Below, piece after piece: positions 51,621-63,108 of a DNA stretch of 64,000 bases. Location: the NCBI GenBank assembly GCA_037975125.1, contig CM075851.1, positions 125,051,134-125,115,133 of the forward strand, in the 5' to 3' direction. The position numbers and the translations under genes are program-made. The notes beneath the pieces were generated by a model, which saw only the letters and a program-made list of their open reading frames with translations, was not told the DNA's origin and did not search any database. This stretch comes from Latrodectus hesperus (Eukaryota > Arthropoda > Arachnida > Araneae > Theridiidae). Position 1 is the first letter of the stretch. Each line of letters begins with the position of its first letter.

Positions 51621-52232
51621 TATATACAACACACACTAATTAACAATTAGAAGTCTGGTTAATTCCGAATTTAACGATCTGCTGATAACTCACACTATAT
51701 ACAACACACTAATTAACAACTAGAAAACTGGTAATTTCCGTATTTAACGATCTGGTGATAACTCACACTATATACAAAACACTAATAAACAACTAGAAAT
51801 CTGGTTATTTCCGTATTTAACGATCTGGTGATGACTCACACTATATACAAAACAGTAATAAACAACTAGAAAACTAGTAATTTCCGTATTTAACGATCTG
51901 GGGATAATTCACACTATATGCAAAACACTAATAAACAACTAGAAATCTGGTTAGGGCGCTTCGTGGCTGAGTGGTCAAAGCATCACTCCGCTAATCGCTT
52001 GAGAGCGTAAAAGTGTGGGTTCGATTCCCACCAAGGCCCTGGGTATTTTCTTCGTTATCTTCTGTGGTTGTACATTTGTCATTGCTATTTGTCCTATTAT
52101 CGACGAAGACTTACAAGCGGATCTCAAGAATCAAGCATACAAGTGTGAATATATGTAATGTAATAAATAAATAAATAAAATCTGGTTATTTCCGTATTTA
52201 ACGATCTGGTGATGACTCACACTAAATAGTTA
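51621..52232. repeat. 73-bp minisatellite, split by a SINE
   Basis: Units of 73-75 bp start with TATATACA at 51621, 51696, 51769, 51842 and 51915. They carry TTTCCGTATTTAACGATCTG in the second half. The fifth unit is interrupted at 51954 by a SINE and resumes at 52178-52232. Adjacent units differ at a few positions. The array lies directly beyond the 3' end of the jockey-like LINE fragment and may be part of its 3' UTR. Confidence 0.88.
51954..52177 (+). mobile_element. tRNA-Ser-derived SINE, family D
   Basis: The head has A box TGGCTGAGTGG, a CCGCTAAT anticodon-like loop (as in tRNA-Ser GCT), a long variable arm and B box GGTTCGATTCC. A body of about 135 bp follows and ends in (ATAA)n. The 11-bp duplication AAATCTGGTTA flanks it exactly (51943-51953 and 52178-52188). 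Poor acceptor-stem pairing and the body rule out a real tRNA gene. Confidence 0.9.
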
Positions 52233-52276
52233 GTAAAACGCAGCGAAAAGCGCGGGAAGGTATTCGCAAGATCAGG

Positions 52277-52930
52277 TTAAAACCGATTGATATTAATATT
52301 ACAATTAGTAGTGATATTCAAGTTCGAAATAGGCAGTCTACATTTGCCACAAGAAAGGGAGATTTGGGAGGTAATCAATGGGTTAGCAGAGGTGTAATAA
52401 CTGTGGAAGAGCGTTTTGGAGTGATGTTCGATGTGTTCTCTAATTGACTTGATATTCAAGTCCTTATGAATGGTCAAATTGGAGAGGTACCAGGGAGCTC
52501 TAACAATTCTCCTAAGGAATTTGTTTTGCAGAATTTGAATTGAGTTAATGTGAACATTGGCCACTTGGTCCCAAACTTGACATCCATATAATAGTTTAGG
52601 TAGCACTATTTGCTCGTAGATTAATAGTTTATTATTACGGGAGAGTGAATTGCTGAAAATTAGAGGTTTCAGCACCGAGATAGCAATGTTAAATTTATTG
52701 GTGATATATTCTCTATGCTGAATGAAAGTGATTTTAGAATCACAATTATGATCCCGAGATATTTGGTATGAGAGCTCCATTTGAGTTCTTCGTCTAGCAA
52801 CATAAGATTAGGTGGTAGCTACGGACACGCCCCTTAGAGGAGATGATTGCCGATGTTTTGTCCACGTTGATTGCAAGTCATCATTTCGTTAGCCATTTCT
52901 CCAAGGTGTTTAAGTAAGCTTATCATCACA
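52277..52930 (-). pseudogene. Jockey-like LINE, C-terminal reverse transcriptase fragment
   Basis: The minus-strand frame 52780-52277 reads KLLIYEQIVLPKLLYGCQVW, then INSIQILQNKFLRRIVRAPW, then YLSNLTIHKDLNIKSI. This order is typical of the end of jockey-clade reverse transcriptase. A frameshift near 52770 leads to the preceding part (LEKWLTK, then LAINVDKT). The 5' part of the element is missing, as in most LINE insertions truncated at the 5' end. It is inactive. Confidence 0.88.
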
Positions 52931-53542
52931 TGTGAAAGTACTTTCGTTCAAATAAGATTGGAAGTATAGAATGAAACTTTGAGAGAAAGAATCGTTTTAG
53001 TTCTATAAATGTTTTTATGTTTATTTTTATAAGGGAAACTTTTAATCTTTTTTATGTATTGTATGCAATTTTATACCACCTCGTGGGACGCACAATCGAT
53101 GACACCTGTCTTATTATTCTTACCACGGAAATCAATTTTGAGAAAGCTCGGAAGAACTTCATCAATTTTTTTTTTTAACTATGCTGGGCAACGCTTGATC
53201 GTACATACGGCGTCCCTGAGCCCAGTATAATTTGGAATCCCAGTATCTTTGAGACCGAACATGAAAAAGTGAGGGTCAACTGAAAAACATGTTTTCCAGT
53301 CATTGGAATAGTACAGTGGATGATCAGTTAACCAACATAATATGTTACAAGACTACGTTCGTTATCCGAATTGTTGCTCGTTAACCGATCATCGATTTAC
53401 CATAGATTTTTTTTTGTGTGAAATCGATTCATTCGTTCTGGTGATTCTAAAAATTTAAATTAAAAAAAGAATGTATAAAATTTCTCATTAAGTTTATTAA
53501 TCAGTCCTTTTCATTTTTTTTATTTGTGGGGCATTAATTAAA

Positions 53543-53580
53543 GACACTGGACATGTTCTTTAAAGAACATGTCCAGTGTC
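53543..53580. repeat. Perfect 38-bp palindrome
   Basis: The half-site GACACTGGACATGTTCTTT (53543-53561) is followed with no spacer by its exact reverse complement (53562-53580). It lies within the pogo-like element. Confidence 0.95.
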
Positions 53581-53800
53581 GATTGCTTTCTTATCTTTTT
53601 TTAAGATTTTTTGGAAGTGGTTAATACCATTGTTGTGTTGTATGGATCCCTAACTTTACTGATATCAGCTTTGTTTGGGTGTCATTCTAAGACTATTGCT
53701 CTGATATCTTCCATTTTCAACGAATGAACAAGGAGGAAGGAGTGCTCAAAATGAAATCAGTTTCGGTTTTGAATGAAATCAAAACCGAAATTGATGGTCT

Positions 53801-54619
53801 TCTTCTTCTTCTTAAAATTGAGTTTGTATGTCATTGGGCACCTCTGCTTTTATCAGCATTTTGTACCATTAACTCCAAACCCAATGTTTCCTAGTTAAAG
53901 TTCCTCGGGTCACCCACTTTACTAATAAAGTCCAATAACCCTTTAATGGAGTCTAGGTGTAACTCTCTAGTATGGATGAAGCCTAAAGAAGTTAATTTAG
54001 GGAGGGCAAGAGCCTCACATTTGTAAATGACATGCTCTGCCGTTTCCTCTTGCATATGACATTTCCAGCAGATAAGGTCTTGCTGAAATAGTCCCATCTG
54101 GTCAGAAAGTTAGTCATGCTAGGAATAGCTTCCTGACTTTCACCAGAAGAAGATGGTTTAAAGGTCATTTCTACTTCAAGTGAAGGATTCATTGCTGCCC
54201 CTTTACAAGATTGCCTCTGAGTTCCCTTGTCTTTTTCAGCAAGGTCTACTTTAGAGGCTTCACCTGCAAATGCAGAAAGGTTTGTTACTTCTTGTGTCTT
54301 TTCAGCCACAAGATAACAATTAAAAAACTCAGGTAATATAAGTCCACCCAGCATTGCCTGAGTTACTGGGCAAGGCAAATTACTCTAGAAGTTCACCAAG
54401 CAACTAGAGGCTCCGTTAAGACACCAATACCGCGGTGTCAATTAGCCCTAGGCACGGATCGCATAACACCAGGGTTTACGGGAGCTGGTTCGTGGCCTCT
54501 GATTCTATATTCAAGGCTATCCTGTCATTCCTACAGGACATTCGGCTATCCACCACTTGCCGACGCGCCTGGTGGCTATGCTCAAGCCCCAGGAAGGTAC
54601 ACGTACCCCCTGGTTCCAG
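53801..54619 (-). mobile_element. Internally deleted LINE inserted in the pogo-like element
   Basis: A 14-bp target duplication, GAAATTGATGGTCT, flanks this segment exactly (53787-53800 and 54620-54633). On the minus strand it starts CTGGAACCAGGGGGTACGTG, and its 3' end has an (AAG)n tail just inside the left duplication. Near the 3' end a frame (54097-53891) reads CWKCHMQEETAEHVIYKCEA, the cysteine/histidine motif found at the end of many RNase-H-bearing LINE polyproteins, then a short run to a stop. The middle, which should hold the endonuclease and reverse transcriptase, is absent. So both ends were kept and about 4 kb or more lost. Confidence 0.75.
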
Positions 54620-54921
54620 GAAATTGATGGTCTACTTTGGATGTAAATATTCTATTGGAAAAATTCTTTTTCCAGTATAGAATTTTGATGTTTAATGGCG
54701 GCAAGCAAGATAATTCAAGAGAGAGGAAAAACGACTTTTGGTCCGTTGGTTTGGCAACTTTGCACATCATGCACAGAGAGCCAAGAAATATTCGTAAATA
54801 TTTATTTCAGTTCATTATCCGAATATGTGTTCGTTGTCCGAACACGGAAATCTTTTGCGAAAGTGTTCGTTGTCCAATTTGTTCGCAGTCCGAACTATTC
54901 GTTAGCCGATCACCCACTGCA

Positions 54922-56910
54922 TCACAGAAAGGATAAAAAGGAGAGTCGGCCAGGACAATTTTGAGCAGATAATCCTACAGATAATCATGTTCTATGATAA
55001 TTCTAAGACTTCTATCATAGGAAGGAGAGAAAATTGAGCACGTTCCTGGTTGTCGAGTAAACAGGCCCAAGATTTACCTTCAGCTAAAACTGTAAAAGTA
55101 TAAAAGGGCTACCACAAAAAGACCATCTCTCTTCCATTGCTGAGGAGACAGCGGTTAAAAAATTTGGTTAAAGAACTGAAGTAACTAACAGCTGAGGACT
55201 GTTAACCAATTGAAGATTGGTGTTGCATTTCTATCTTTTGCAGACATTTCTATCGAGTTGTGGTGTTAAGAATTTTTCCTGACTTTCTCCTTTTCAACAC
55301 ATGACTCTAGCCCATTATCAAAGAAGTTTCCATTTGAAATGATTTGCGGGATGTATACTAAAACATTACTTAAAAACTCATTATAACTGAAAAATTTTTC
55401 TCAGAAGGCAAAGTTTTTGTAGAGGTTAAAATAACTTTGCAAAATATTTTAGGTATTAGATAATTTGTAATATTTTTATTGTTTCAGGAATTCGTACTCA
55501 AAAATAATGTTTAAGAACAGGAGATCTTTAATGTAAATGTGTAATATTTTTCAAAATAGATCATTCAAATTTAGGATTTGAACACCTGATCTATATTCTC
55601 ATTTGAGATTGATGTGTTTGATGTACAACATATTAAAGGGGAAAAAAGGATATTGTGTCGAAAAGTTTTAATGATAACTCCAATTTTAAAAGAAAAAAGG
55701 CTCTTCCGTTTTAATCAGCTGTAAATCGGCAGGGAATACAGCATTGTAATTTGATGATATAGCAATTACTTTTTTTCATTTAATTTATTAATATATGGAG
55801 GACAATTCTTAATATATTTTATACATAAAAATAAGAGAACATATAAGAGATTAACATTATATAATTATAAAATTTTAACTTGTTCAGAAATGCCTTTATT
55901 TATTTTAATGATTTTTTTAAAAAAAATATATAAATTTTTAAAGGACACGAGTAGGAAAAGATACAAATAGCGTTGGATATTTATGTATTTTGTTTCTATA
56001 TTTTTAAATTATGAAGTTTTCTTTTTTTTTTAATTCGTTTCTTTGTATTAAATAGTTTTAGCATTTTATTGAAATTTTTTGCCCATACTAATTAAGTTTT
56101 TTCTTTTATATATTCCATTTCTTTAAAAAATATCTTAAAATTTATGTTCGGCTTGGAGTAAACTTTGATTCAGCTAGTTGTCAGCTTTCACATTGTAATA
56201 AAGAAATTGAAATTTAAGGAAAAACTATATTTGTATATATGTGAATTAAATTACATAAAGATCAAAATTTTTACAACTTTTATAAACAGAGAAATAAAAG
56301 TTGAATTATACTTTACTTAATACAAGGTAGTTAAGCATTGTTTATTAGATTCCATATTCCGTGCCCCTTTCAGAGCTTGATAAACAAGGAACAACCTATA
56401 TTTAAAAGGCAGAAGCAACATGTAAGTATCGATAAAATGTCTTCACGATTAAGATGGATTTATTGCACGAATAAATCAATCTTCATCAATATTGTGATCA
56501 CTATATATTTTCTTATAATCGAAATTTTATGAAACTGAGAACATGTCCTTCGAATATACTGTGCTACACTTAAATGAGTATATAAAATGTAGCATAAAGA
56601 GTACATACATTTCCACTCCAATCTAAGCTTTGATACGGGAGATAAAAATTTACAAGTATTCAACAGTTTGCAGTAATTTATGCGTATGCACAACCCAAAA
56701 TTTAAAACTATTTCTTGCTGTGTTTAATTTGTTTTATTTTTAAAACTGTCAGATACAAAAAAAAAATGGCAGGTGAAATGGCTGATTTGTTTCTTTATGG
56801 ATATTAAACCAATATATTTTGGTTTTTCTGTCTCTATACTATCATTTTTTTACACACGAGAGCTAATTCCACTTGGATTTAATGTTTAATTAGATTTCGA
56901 AAACTGCAAA
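54922..56910. other. Intergenic, no feature recognised
   Basis: AT-rich DNA. Short open frames (for example 56338-56532 and 56460-56693) overlap each other on opposite strands, with no domain I can name. Confidence 0.4.
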
Positions 56911-56914
56911 CAGA

Positions 56915-57000
56915 GCACCGAGGTGGGAATCGAATCCATGAGCTGTTAAGTTGAAAGCTAAATCAGTAATTTTTTGGTTAGCAGCTCAGCAAGAAAAAGA
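56915..57000 (-). repeat. tRNA-like SINE head remnant
   Basis: The minus strand reads CATGGATTCGATTCCCACCT, a good B box, with GCTGCTAACC upstream as a weak A-box region. No body or target duplication is recognisable. It is probably a SINE relic rather than a tRNA gene, since neither stem ends pair. Confidence 0.45.
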
Positions 57001-57344
57001 TGGGAAAGATCCTTAGGCAGAACTGTTATAAAAACTTGTTTCTCCTTTATTACAATAGTTAAAATTAAATTATTAATGTAAATAAAAGACTAGTTAATAT
57101 ATTTATTTTATTTTATTTTAAATTAATACATTTTATTTTTATTTAAGACTAATATTCACTAGAATCATTTAAAGAAAAATAAAAATGTTAATTTTATTAA
57201 AATGCTAAATGTCACCTGATGAAAACTGTCAGTGTCATGTCAAATATTAGTGAAACTACTCAGCAATTTAATTTCTTAAGGCTGAGACACACAGCCAAAT
57301 AATACTTTTTAGTTCAATTATTCCATCCAATGTAATTAAGATGC

Positions 57345-57430
57345 ACTTGGAAGGTTAGAGCATTGTCCTTGGCTCAGATGTTAATGGGTTTGATTCCCAC
57401 CTTGAAAGCTGGCATTTGAAGACAATTTAG
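57345..57430 (+). repeat. tRNA-like SINE head remnant
   Basis: GGGTTTGATTCCCACCTTG near 57390 forms a B box. GGAAGGTTAGAGCATTGTCC upstream resembles an A-box region. The body is not recognised. It could belong to family E given the CCCACC following the B box, but this is uncertain. Confidence 0.45.
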
Positions 57431-58288
57431 AATATAATTAAAATTGTAAGCTTTATTAAAATTAAACATATTGGTTAAAAATTACCTAAAATGAAGAAAT
57501 CTTACCAGTCCCTTTTTTATATTACTACTAATAAATTTCAACGTTTTATTTGTTTGTTAATGGCTGCTTATTTTTGACATTGAACACGATAAACAATCGC
57601 GTGATGATTCTGAACCATAGTCAAATAACAAAATCAACACCTGAGTTGACTTCCTTTTCTATACTAGCCACTCTACGTCAAGAGAGACGGATTAGACCTT
57701 CGAAAGATTTAACGTGCAGGGCCTTCTCAGCTTGATGGTCTTTGGCGAAAACGTAGGTGTCTTTCCTTATTAAGCTATATTAGCTCCGTTACATTTTAAT
57801 ATTCTAAATTTAAAATTGCAATTCTTTTACCAAAAATGTCTTAAATGTAAATCGTCATTTTCTTAATTTGAATTATTATCAAAAATTTTAATTGCCATAG
57901 TCATTGAAAACTAAATAAATTTGTGAATTTCATTGAAAAACTGAGCAAAATAGAAAATAAATATGAAAGTATTGTATATCAGCTACAGGAGTGTGCGTGG
58001 CTTGAACTAGTAGAGTAATAGAGTTTATATAAGGAATTGTGGAAAAATATTATTATGTTTTATATTATATTACTTCATATTCAAGAAATTTGTTTAATAG
58101 TATCTATCCAATACGCGTATTGAGGTAGCATACTAAATCTAAAAATCTTTTAATTTGAACACTTTTACAGATAATTTTAAACAAAGAAGAAATTTTAACA
58201 TGTGATATAAAAAAATCACTGAATTTGTAATTAAGAAATAGTTTTTTTTAAAAATTATGGAGTTTATAAAATTGATGCAACGTAAAAA

Positions 58289-58571
58289 GTGCAGCCCAAC
58301 TTGCCTTGTGGTCAGCGTGTCTGACTGCGGATAGGGCGGTCCTGTGTTCGAATCCCGGTTCGGGCATGGATGTACTTTCTCTCTCTATCTATCCTGTCTT
58401 TGTCCTTTCCTTGTATGAATGAGGTGTGAATGGTTGTCTACCCTATAAACGGGTCCCTATAGCATGTGTGTACTGGGGAAGTCGGACTCCACATTTAAAA
58501 ATGGTTCAGTTGGAAAAGTGGAGCAGCGCACCCTTATATTGCCAGCCTAGCTGGCACACGACAATAACAAG
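58289..58571 (+). mobile_element. tRNA-derived SINE, family A, copy 1
   Basis: A tRNA-like head (GCCCAACTTGCCTTGTGGTC ... GTGTTCGAATCCCGGTTCGGGCA, given in parts) is followed by a 200-bp body with TCTATCTATCCTGTCTTTGT and CAGCCTAGCTGGCACACGAC, then an A/C-rich tail. The duplication AACGTAAAAA flanks it exactly (58279-58288 and 58572-58581). The anticodon-arm part GTCTGACTGCGGAT resembles tRNA-Arg. Two more copies lie within 5 kb. Confidence 0.92.
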
Positions 58572-58581
58572 AACGTAAAAA

Positions 58582-60012
58582 TTAAATACTAAAGGTTAAT
58601 ATTATTAATTTTTCCCATATTTATTTAGAAGAAGGAGAAAACCATTCCAACTCGAACCATTCATTTCAAAACGTCTTGGATTTTATCCTTGATAAAAGTG
58701 TATAAATAGCATCTGGTGCTGGAAAAGTATCAACTTTTCCTTAATCATTCTATCAAAATATAATTTGAATAATTTCTAAGTAAAATAAAGCGTCACTTTT
58801 CCTCTTGTGGTGGCGTAAAGCAAAGAAATAATAATATAAAAATGTTATAAAAGAATCATATAACATCGAAATGAATAAACATGTTATACGTGTAATAGAT
58901 TGTTCGAAATAAACAACAATCAATAAACGTAGTGCAAAAAATCTTATATCATGTGATAAATGGAAATGAGTGATGCATATGAAGATAAAATGAGTGGCCT
59001 ATTCTTTAAAATGCCAATCAGTTTCTCGCCATTTGGCGCCATATTGTTAGCGATTTCGGTTTATTTCTGGTTGGTCTATCGTGGTTTCAGAGCCATTTTG
59101 TTTCTTCAAACAAGCACGAAAACAAGCTAGGCGAAAGAAATCGCCAATTTTCGCTATGAAGCACCCTAAAATATATTTTTCCTTTTGAAATATTCAAATA
59201 TATCGAAAAAATCATATATATATGTACTCGTATATATATATAATTTATAAAATTCTTAACCAGAGGTAAATGTGCTTCATTAAATTTCTCTGTTAATTTG
59301 TTTTTAATTTTCGCTAAAAATCGAGAGTTACAGATATATTAAACAAATCAAACAATAATTTAAAACGTCACAGGGAAGAGAATAAATTGAAACGCCTAAT
59401 TTAAAATTCTTCTGTGAATCAATTTACATATAATAAATCAAAAAAAAATTTTTTTTATTAAGTAAAAAATATCGACAAGTTCATCTTGAAGTATCTTGGT
59501 CCAAAAAACGCAAAAACAATACGTTAGTAGCTAAATAAAATCGAATAAAAAAAGAATCGTTTATCTTTGTTTGCAGACATACGCAAATAAGTTGAAGGTT
59601 TTGTTTGTATCAACCTTAATTTTCTCTTACAATTTTTTCTGTTTTTATTTCATTTACACTTGATGTTGTGGTCACTTCCCTTTCTCGAGAGGAAATGCAG
59701 TGGCGGATATTCCGAGGTCAGTTCTCTCGATTTGATTTCCGCGCCCCAAACCGATACATCCGGCGACATACTTATAAGGCTTTTCGAATGGACAACCTCT
59801 CTAATGACTTCTCTCTGAAGATTGGAAAAACATCTAAAAAAAACCAAAGATCATCTTGAAAAATCCACATTTAATAGAATATTATATTAATAGATTTTTT
59901 TTTATATATTGCAAGAATAGTTGTACTTATATAAATGAATTTGGTGCAAATACATCTGATTTAATCATAATTAAAGAAATGAATGTAATATCTTTCTTCA
60001 GTTTCTGTCTGC
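58582..60012. other. Intergenic, with an anonymous GC-richer patch
   Basis: No exon is firmly recognised. Two patches, 59000-59160 and 59660-59860, are less AT-rich. The second has open frames of about 63-65 codons on both strands (for example FSRFDFRAPNRYIRRHTYKA on plus), but no family I know. They may be fragments of another repeat. Confidence 0.35.
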
Positions 60013-60024
60013 TTACTTCTGTTG

Positions 60025-60282
60025 TTGTTCCATTATGTAGTACGCGGCTCCCTTTTTCCAACTGAACCCTATTTTGGAGTGGAGTCCGACTTCCTCAGTA
60101 CACACATGCCATAGGTACGCGTTTATAGGGTAGGCAACCATTCACAACCCATTCATACAAGGAAAGGACAAAGACAGGATAGACAGTGAGAGATAGTACA
60201 TCCATGGCCGAACCGGGATTCGAAACCAGGACCTCCCTATCAGCAGTCAGGCACGCCGACCACTAGAAAAGTTGGGCGGTGT
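60025..60282 (-). mobile_element. tRNA-derived SINE, family A, copy 2 (inverted)
   Basis: The same element as at 58289-58571, in reverse. The body is recognised by ACAAAGACAGGATAGACAG and the B box by CGGGATTCGAAACC. A duplication of 12 bases with one mismatch, TTACTTCTGTTG/TTATTTCTGTTG, lies at 60013-60024 and 60283-60294. It is more diverged than copies 1 and 3. Confidence 0.88.
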
Positions 60283-60379
60283 TTATTTCTGTTGACTGAA
60301 TCTATTAAAAGCAGAGAGCGGCCCGTTAAAATCAACGCATAAAATAAAATGTTATTTAGTAAATATGATTACTCCTCTT

Positions 60380-61800
60380 CATTGCAGGTGTTAAAAGTGC
60401 CCTTCATCCACGATTCAGGAGATTTATATACAATCTTGTTAATTCTTATACTGGAACGCCGTTGATGACATCGTGAATCTTGATCTTGGAAATATTTAAC
60501 AGTGGAATTGTTTCGCAAGCTCTTTCCTTTAAAATTTCCCAAAACTAAAAATCACAAGAAGACAGGTCAATTGACCGAGGAGACTTACATGCATAGCGGT
60601 CCAGGCGAGCCCGGGATTGTACCTTCAGATTAACGGGTTTGAAATACTCACCCATCACAAAGTAGTGCCTCGTCCTTTTGAATCATGGTCAGGAGCACCG
60701 TGTTCTTCACTGAGGAGAGTGTCTCCCAAGTTCAATACTAGTTATAAAGGTATTCTTGTACATAAGAAAAGGTAGCTGTTTCCTATTTGGATGTATATTT
60801 ACATATATACATAGCGGTGTAGGCGAGCCCGGGATTGTACCTTCAGATTAACGGGTTTGGAATACTCACCCATCACAAAGTAGTGCCTCGTCCTTTTGAA
60901 TCATGGTCAGGAGCACCGTGTTCTTCACTGAGGAGAGTGTCTCCCAAGTTCAATACTAGTTATAAAGGTATTCTTGTACATAAGAAAAGGTAGCTGTTTC
61001 CTATTTGGATGTATATTTACATATATACATAGCGGTGTAGGCGAGCCCGGGATTGTACCTTCAGATTAACGGGTTTGAAATACTCACCCATCACAAAGTA
61101 GTGCCTCGTCCTTTTGAATCATGTTCAGGAGCACCGTGCTCTTCACTGAGGAGAGTGTCTCCCAAGTTCAATACTAGTTATAAGGGTATTCTTGTACATA
61201 AGAAAAGGTAGCTGTTTCCTTTTTGGATGTACATTTATATATATACATAGCGGTGTAGGCGAGCCCCGGATTGTACCTTCTGATTAACGGGTTTGGAATA
61301 CTCGGTATATTTACATATATACATAGCGGTGTAGGCGAGCCCGGGATTGTACCTTCAGATTAACGGGTTTGGAATACTCGTCCATTACCAATTGCCTCAT
61401 CATTTTGAATCACGGTGAGGTGACGGTGTCACACCTGAGCTGGCACCCTCCTCTCTTCATCCACGCCACACCAGCGGAAGGACTTTGGACGTCACATATT
61501 GACGTGGACACGTCCTCAACCCACGAAGCTCTAGGACCGAGGAGACCACAAGCCTTTGCTGATCGTCTTCTCAGATGTAAACACCGCATTCACACGGAAC
61601 AGTCATCATCTGTAGCATGTTGCACTGTCCTGCTGAAAGTAACAACTGAAGCTTCTCTTCTGGGAAGTTTGGCTAAAACTCCTCCAGCATTCCCAAATCG
61701 AATTCACGGTTCTTTGTCGTTTCAAACAATATGGGACAAACACACAGGGATATTGGGGCCAAAATCAAAACAGAAAAAAATGTGTGCAAGCTTAAACAAA
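60380..61800 (-). pseudogene. Remnants of a DDE transposase, interrupted by a tandem array
   Basis: Minus-strand translation gives pieces in transposase order. Near 61600-61650 is CYFQQDSATCY, like the F-Q-Q-D-G-A box. Near 60548-60584 is SPRSIDLSSCDF, like the P-R-S-P-D-L-T-P-C-D-F box, followed by LKERACETIPLL and HDVINGV. These boxes are usually some 40 residues apart; here about 1 kb separates them, filled by the 218-bp repeats. Stops and frameshifts are many. The superfamily (mariner-like or a relative) is not settled. Confidence 0.5.
60595..61383. repeat. 218-bp tandem repeat array
   Basis: Units begin at AGCGGT, positions 60595, 60813, 61031 and 61249, exactly 218 bp apart, and again at 61325 after a unit shortened to 76 bp. 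Each unit has GGCGAGCCCGGGATTGTACC, GAGGAGAGTGTCTCCCAAG and ends in ATATTTACATATATACAT. Units 1-3 differ at only a few bases, so the array is young or homogenised. It lies inside the decayed DDE transposase. Confidence 0.95.
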
Positions 61801-61803
61801 TAA

Positions 61804-62530
61804 TTGTATCAAATGCAATACTCTGTAGTATTACTACGGGTCGTTTTTAAATGACGCATTCTATGCAATTAATACCCTCGTAATTTTGAATCCTGTTCCA
61901 TTGATAAATATGACATGTAAATTCGCGTTTGTTTCTCCAAACTTCCATTCCACAGAAGCGGAAGACTATTATGCCCAACAAGTTTTTAATCTTAAATAAT
62001 ACTGACATATTTTACCATTCTTATATAAGTTATATATATTCTTATATACTTTCTTATATAAGTAAAAATAACAAACGCCTGACTTCCATTATGACTACGT
62101 AATGTTTTTGTTTACTCCCTCATTTGATTAAATTACAAAAAATTAAGAACTAAATTTATAAACAGTTATAGTTTTTAAATTAAATTGTAAATTTTTAGTA
62201 TTGAATTTATTAAAATTACAGCGGAATTTCAACAGCAATATATTTTTTTAAACTTGATAAATTGTAAGTTATTATTCAATTATTCTATAAAGCATTACCG
62301 AATTCAAGAACCAGTCTCATTCAATAAGCGTAATGTTCAGTAAAGGATAATGAGTATTACTCTGCCATCCATCATACATCTGGAACAGTTGGAATATGGG
62401 AAAACAATATATGTATATAGATGCATAAAAATAATTTCAAATTAAACACATCAATATTTTTGTTAAAAATGAAAATAGTCAGAAAAATTAAGCTACCATT
62501 ATATTAAGTATTACACACACCAATGACTTC

Positions 62531-62562
<32 letters not shown>

Positions 62563-63097
62563 GAAGAACGATTGTATAGATAATTACTTTAATATATCTA
62601 TTCAATTATTTTATTTTAATTTGCTCAAACTTGATAATGAATTTACCAAAAATTAAAATTAATGTGAATGGAAAGGATTTTATTGAATACAATTTTGTGA
62701 AAAGTTCGAGGTGATTACATTTTGAGGAAAGGAAAGCTACGTTTTGTAAGTAATTCTCATCAGAAAACAATGAAATGAGCCACGGCGGTTGGGTTCTCAA
62801 TGACAGTAGGCAATGAGTTCGATACCTATACTCTCGTTACATACGCTTTTCAATTGGAATATGTTTATTAAAACTTGGATTAAAATACTAAAAAAAAAAA
62901 AAAAAAAGAAAAAAACCCAGATAAGACTCATGATACGAGATTTGAATTCTAAGTAGATTCGTTTGCTTGCTTCTATACAGTCACGTTTTGCTTATAAAGG
63001 CTAATATAACCGAGTTTTTATTCTATATATTTTATGTCATTCTACAATCACTTTTTGGAACCGAGTACTAATTCGGCTCAGTGATTCGACCCAGATA
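61804..63097. other. Intergenic, AT-rich, with poly(A) tracts
   Basis: No exon is recognised. Poly(A) runs lie at 62538-62562 and near 62890-62908. A weak B-box-like AGTTCGATACC near 62816 might mark another SINE relic. Confidence 0.4.
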
Positions 63098-63108
63098 ACA
63101 GTTTTAAT

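Larger units (their letters stand above)
53314..54919. mobile_element. pogo/Tigger-like DNA transposon, non-autonomous
   Basis: The left end reads CAGTGGATGATCAGTTAACC (53314 on) and the right end, reverse complemented from 54919, CAGTGGGTGATCGGCTAACG. They match at 16 of 20 positions. Subterminal motifs (GTTCGTTATCCGAA; TTCGTTGTCCGAAC) recur near both ends, as in pogo/Tigger elements. TA precedes the left end; the right flank is CA, so the TA duplication is mutated or the end is off by little. Without the inserted LINE (53801-54619 plus one duplication) it is about 0.77 kb and has no recognisable transposase. Confidence 0.65.

Noticed and set aside
51205..51636. 143-codon open frame on the minus strand
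   Set aside because: It runs into the minisatellite, has no known domain, and is Cys/Phe/Ser-rich in the way expected from antisense of purine-rich DNA.
58289..58365. tRNA gene
   Set aside because: It has A and B boxes but imperfect stems, a long SINE body, flanking duplications and two further copies nearby, so it is a SINE head. The same applies to 47373, 48732, 51954 and 63109.
60595..61383. CRISPR-like array
   Set aside because: The 218-bp units are head-to-tail copies without unique spacers, in eukaryotic DNA.
61369..61803. 144-codon plus-strand open frame as a gene
   Set aside because: The opposite strand carries transposase-like boxes, so the open plus frame is probably a shadow of that pseudogene.
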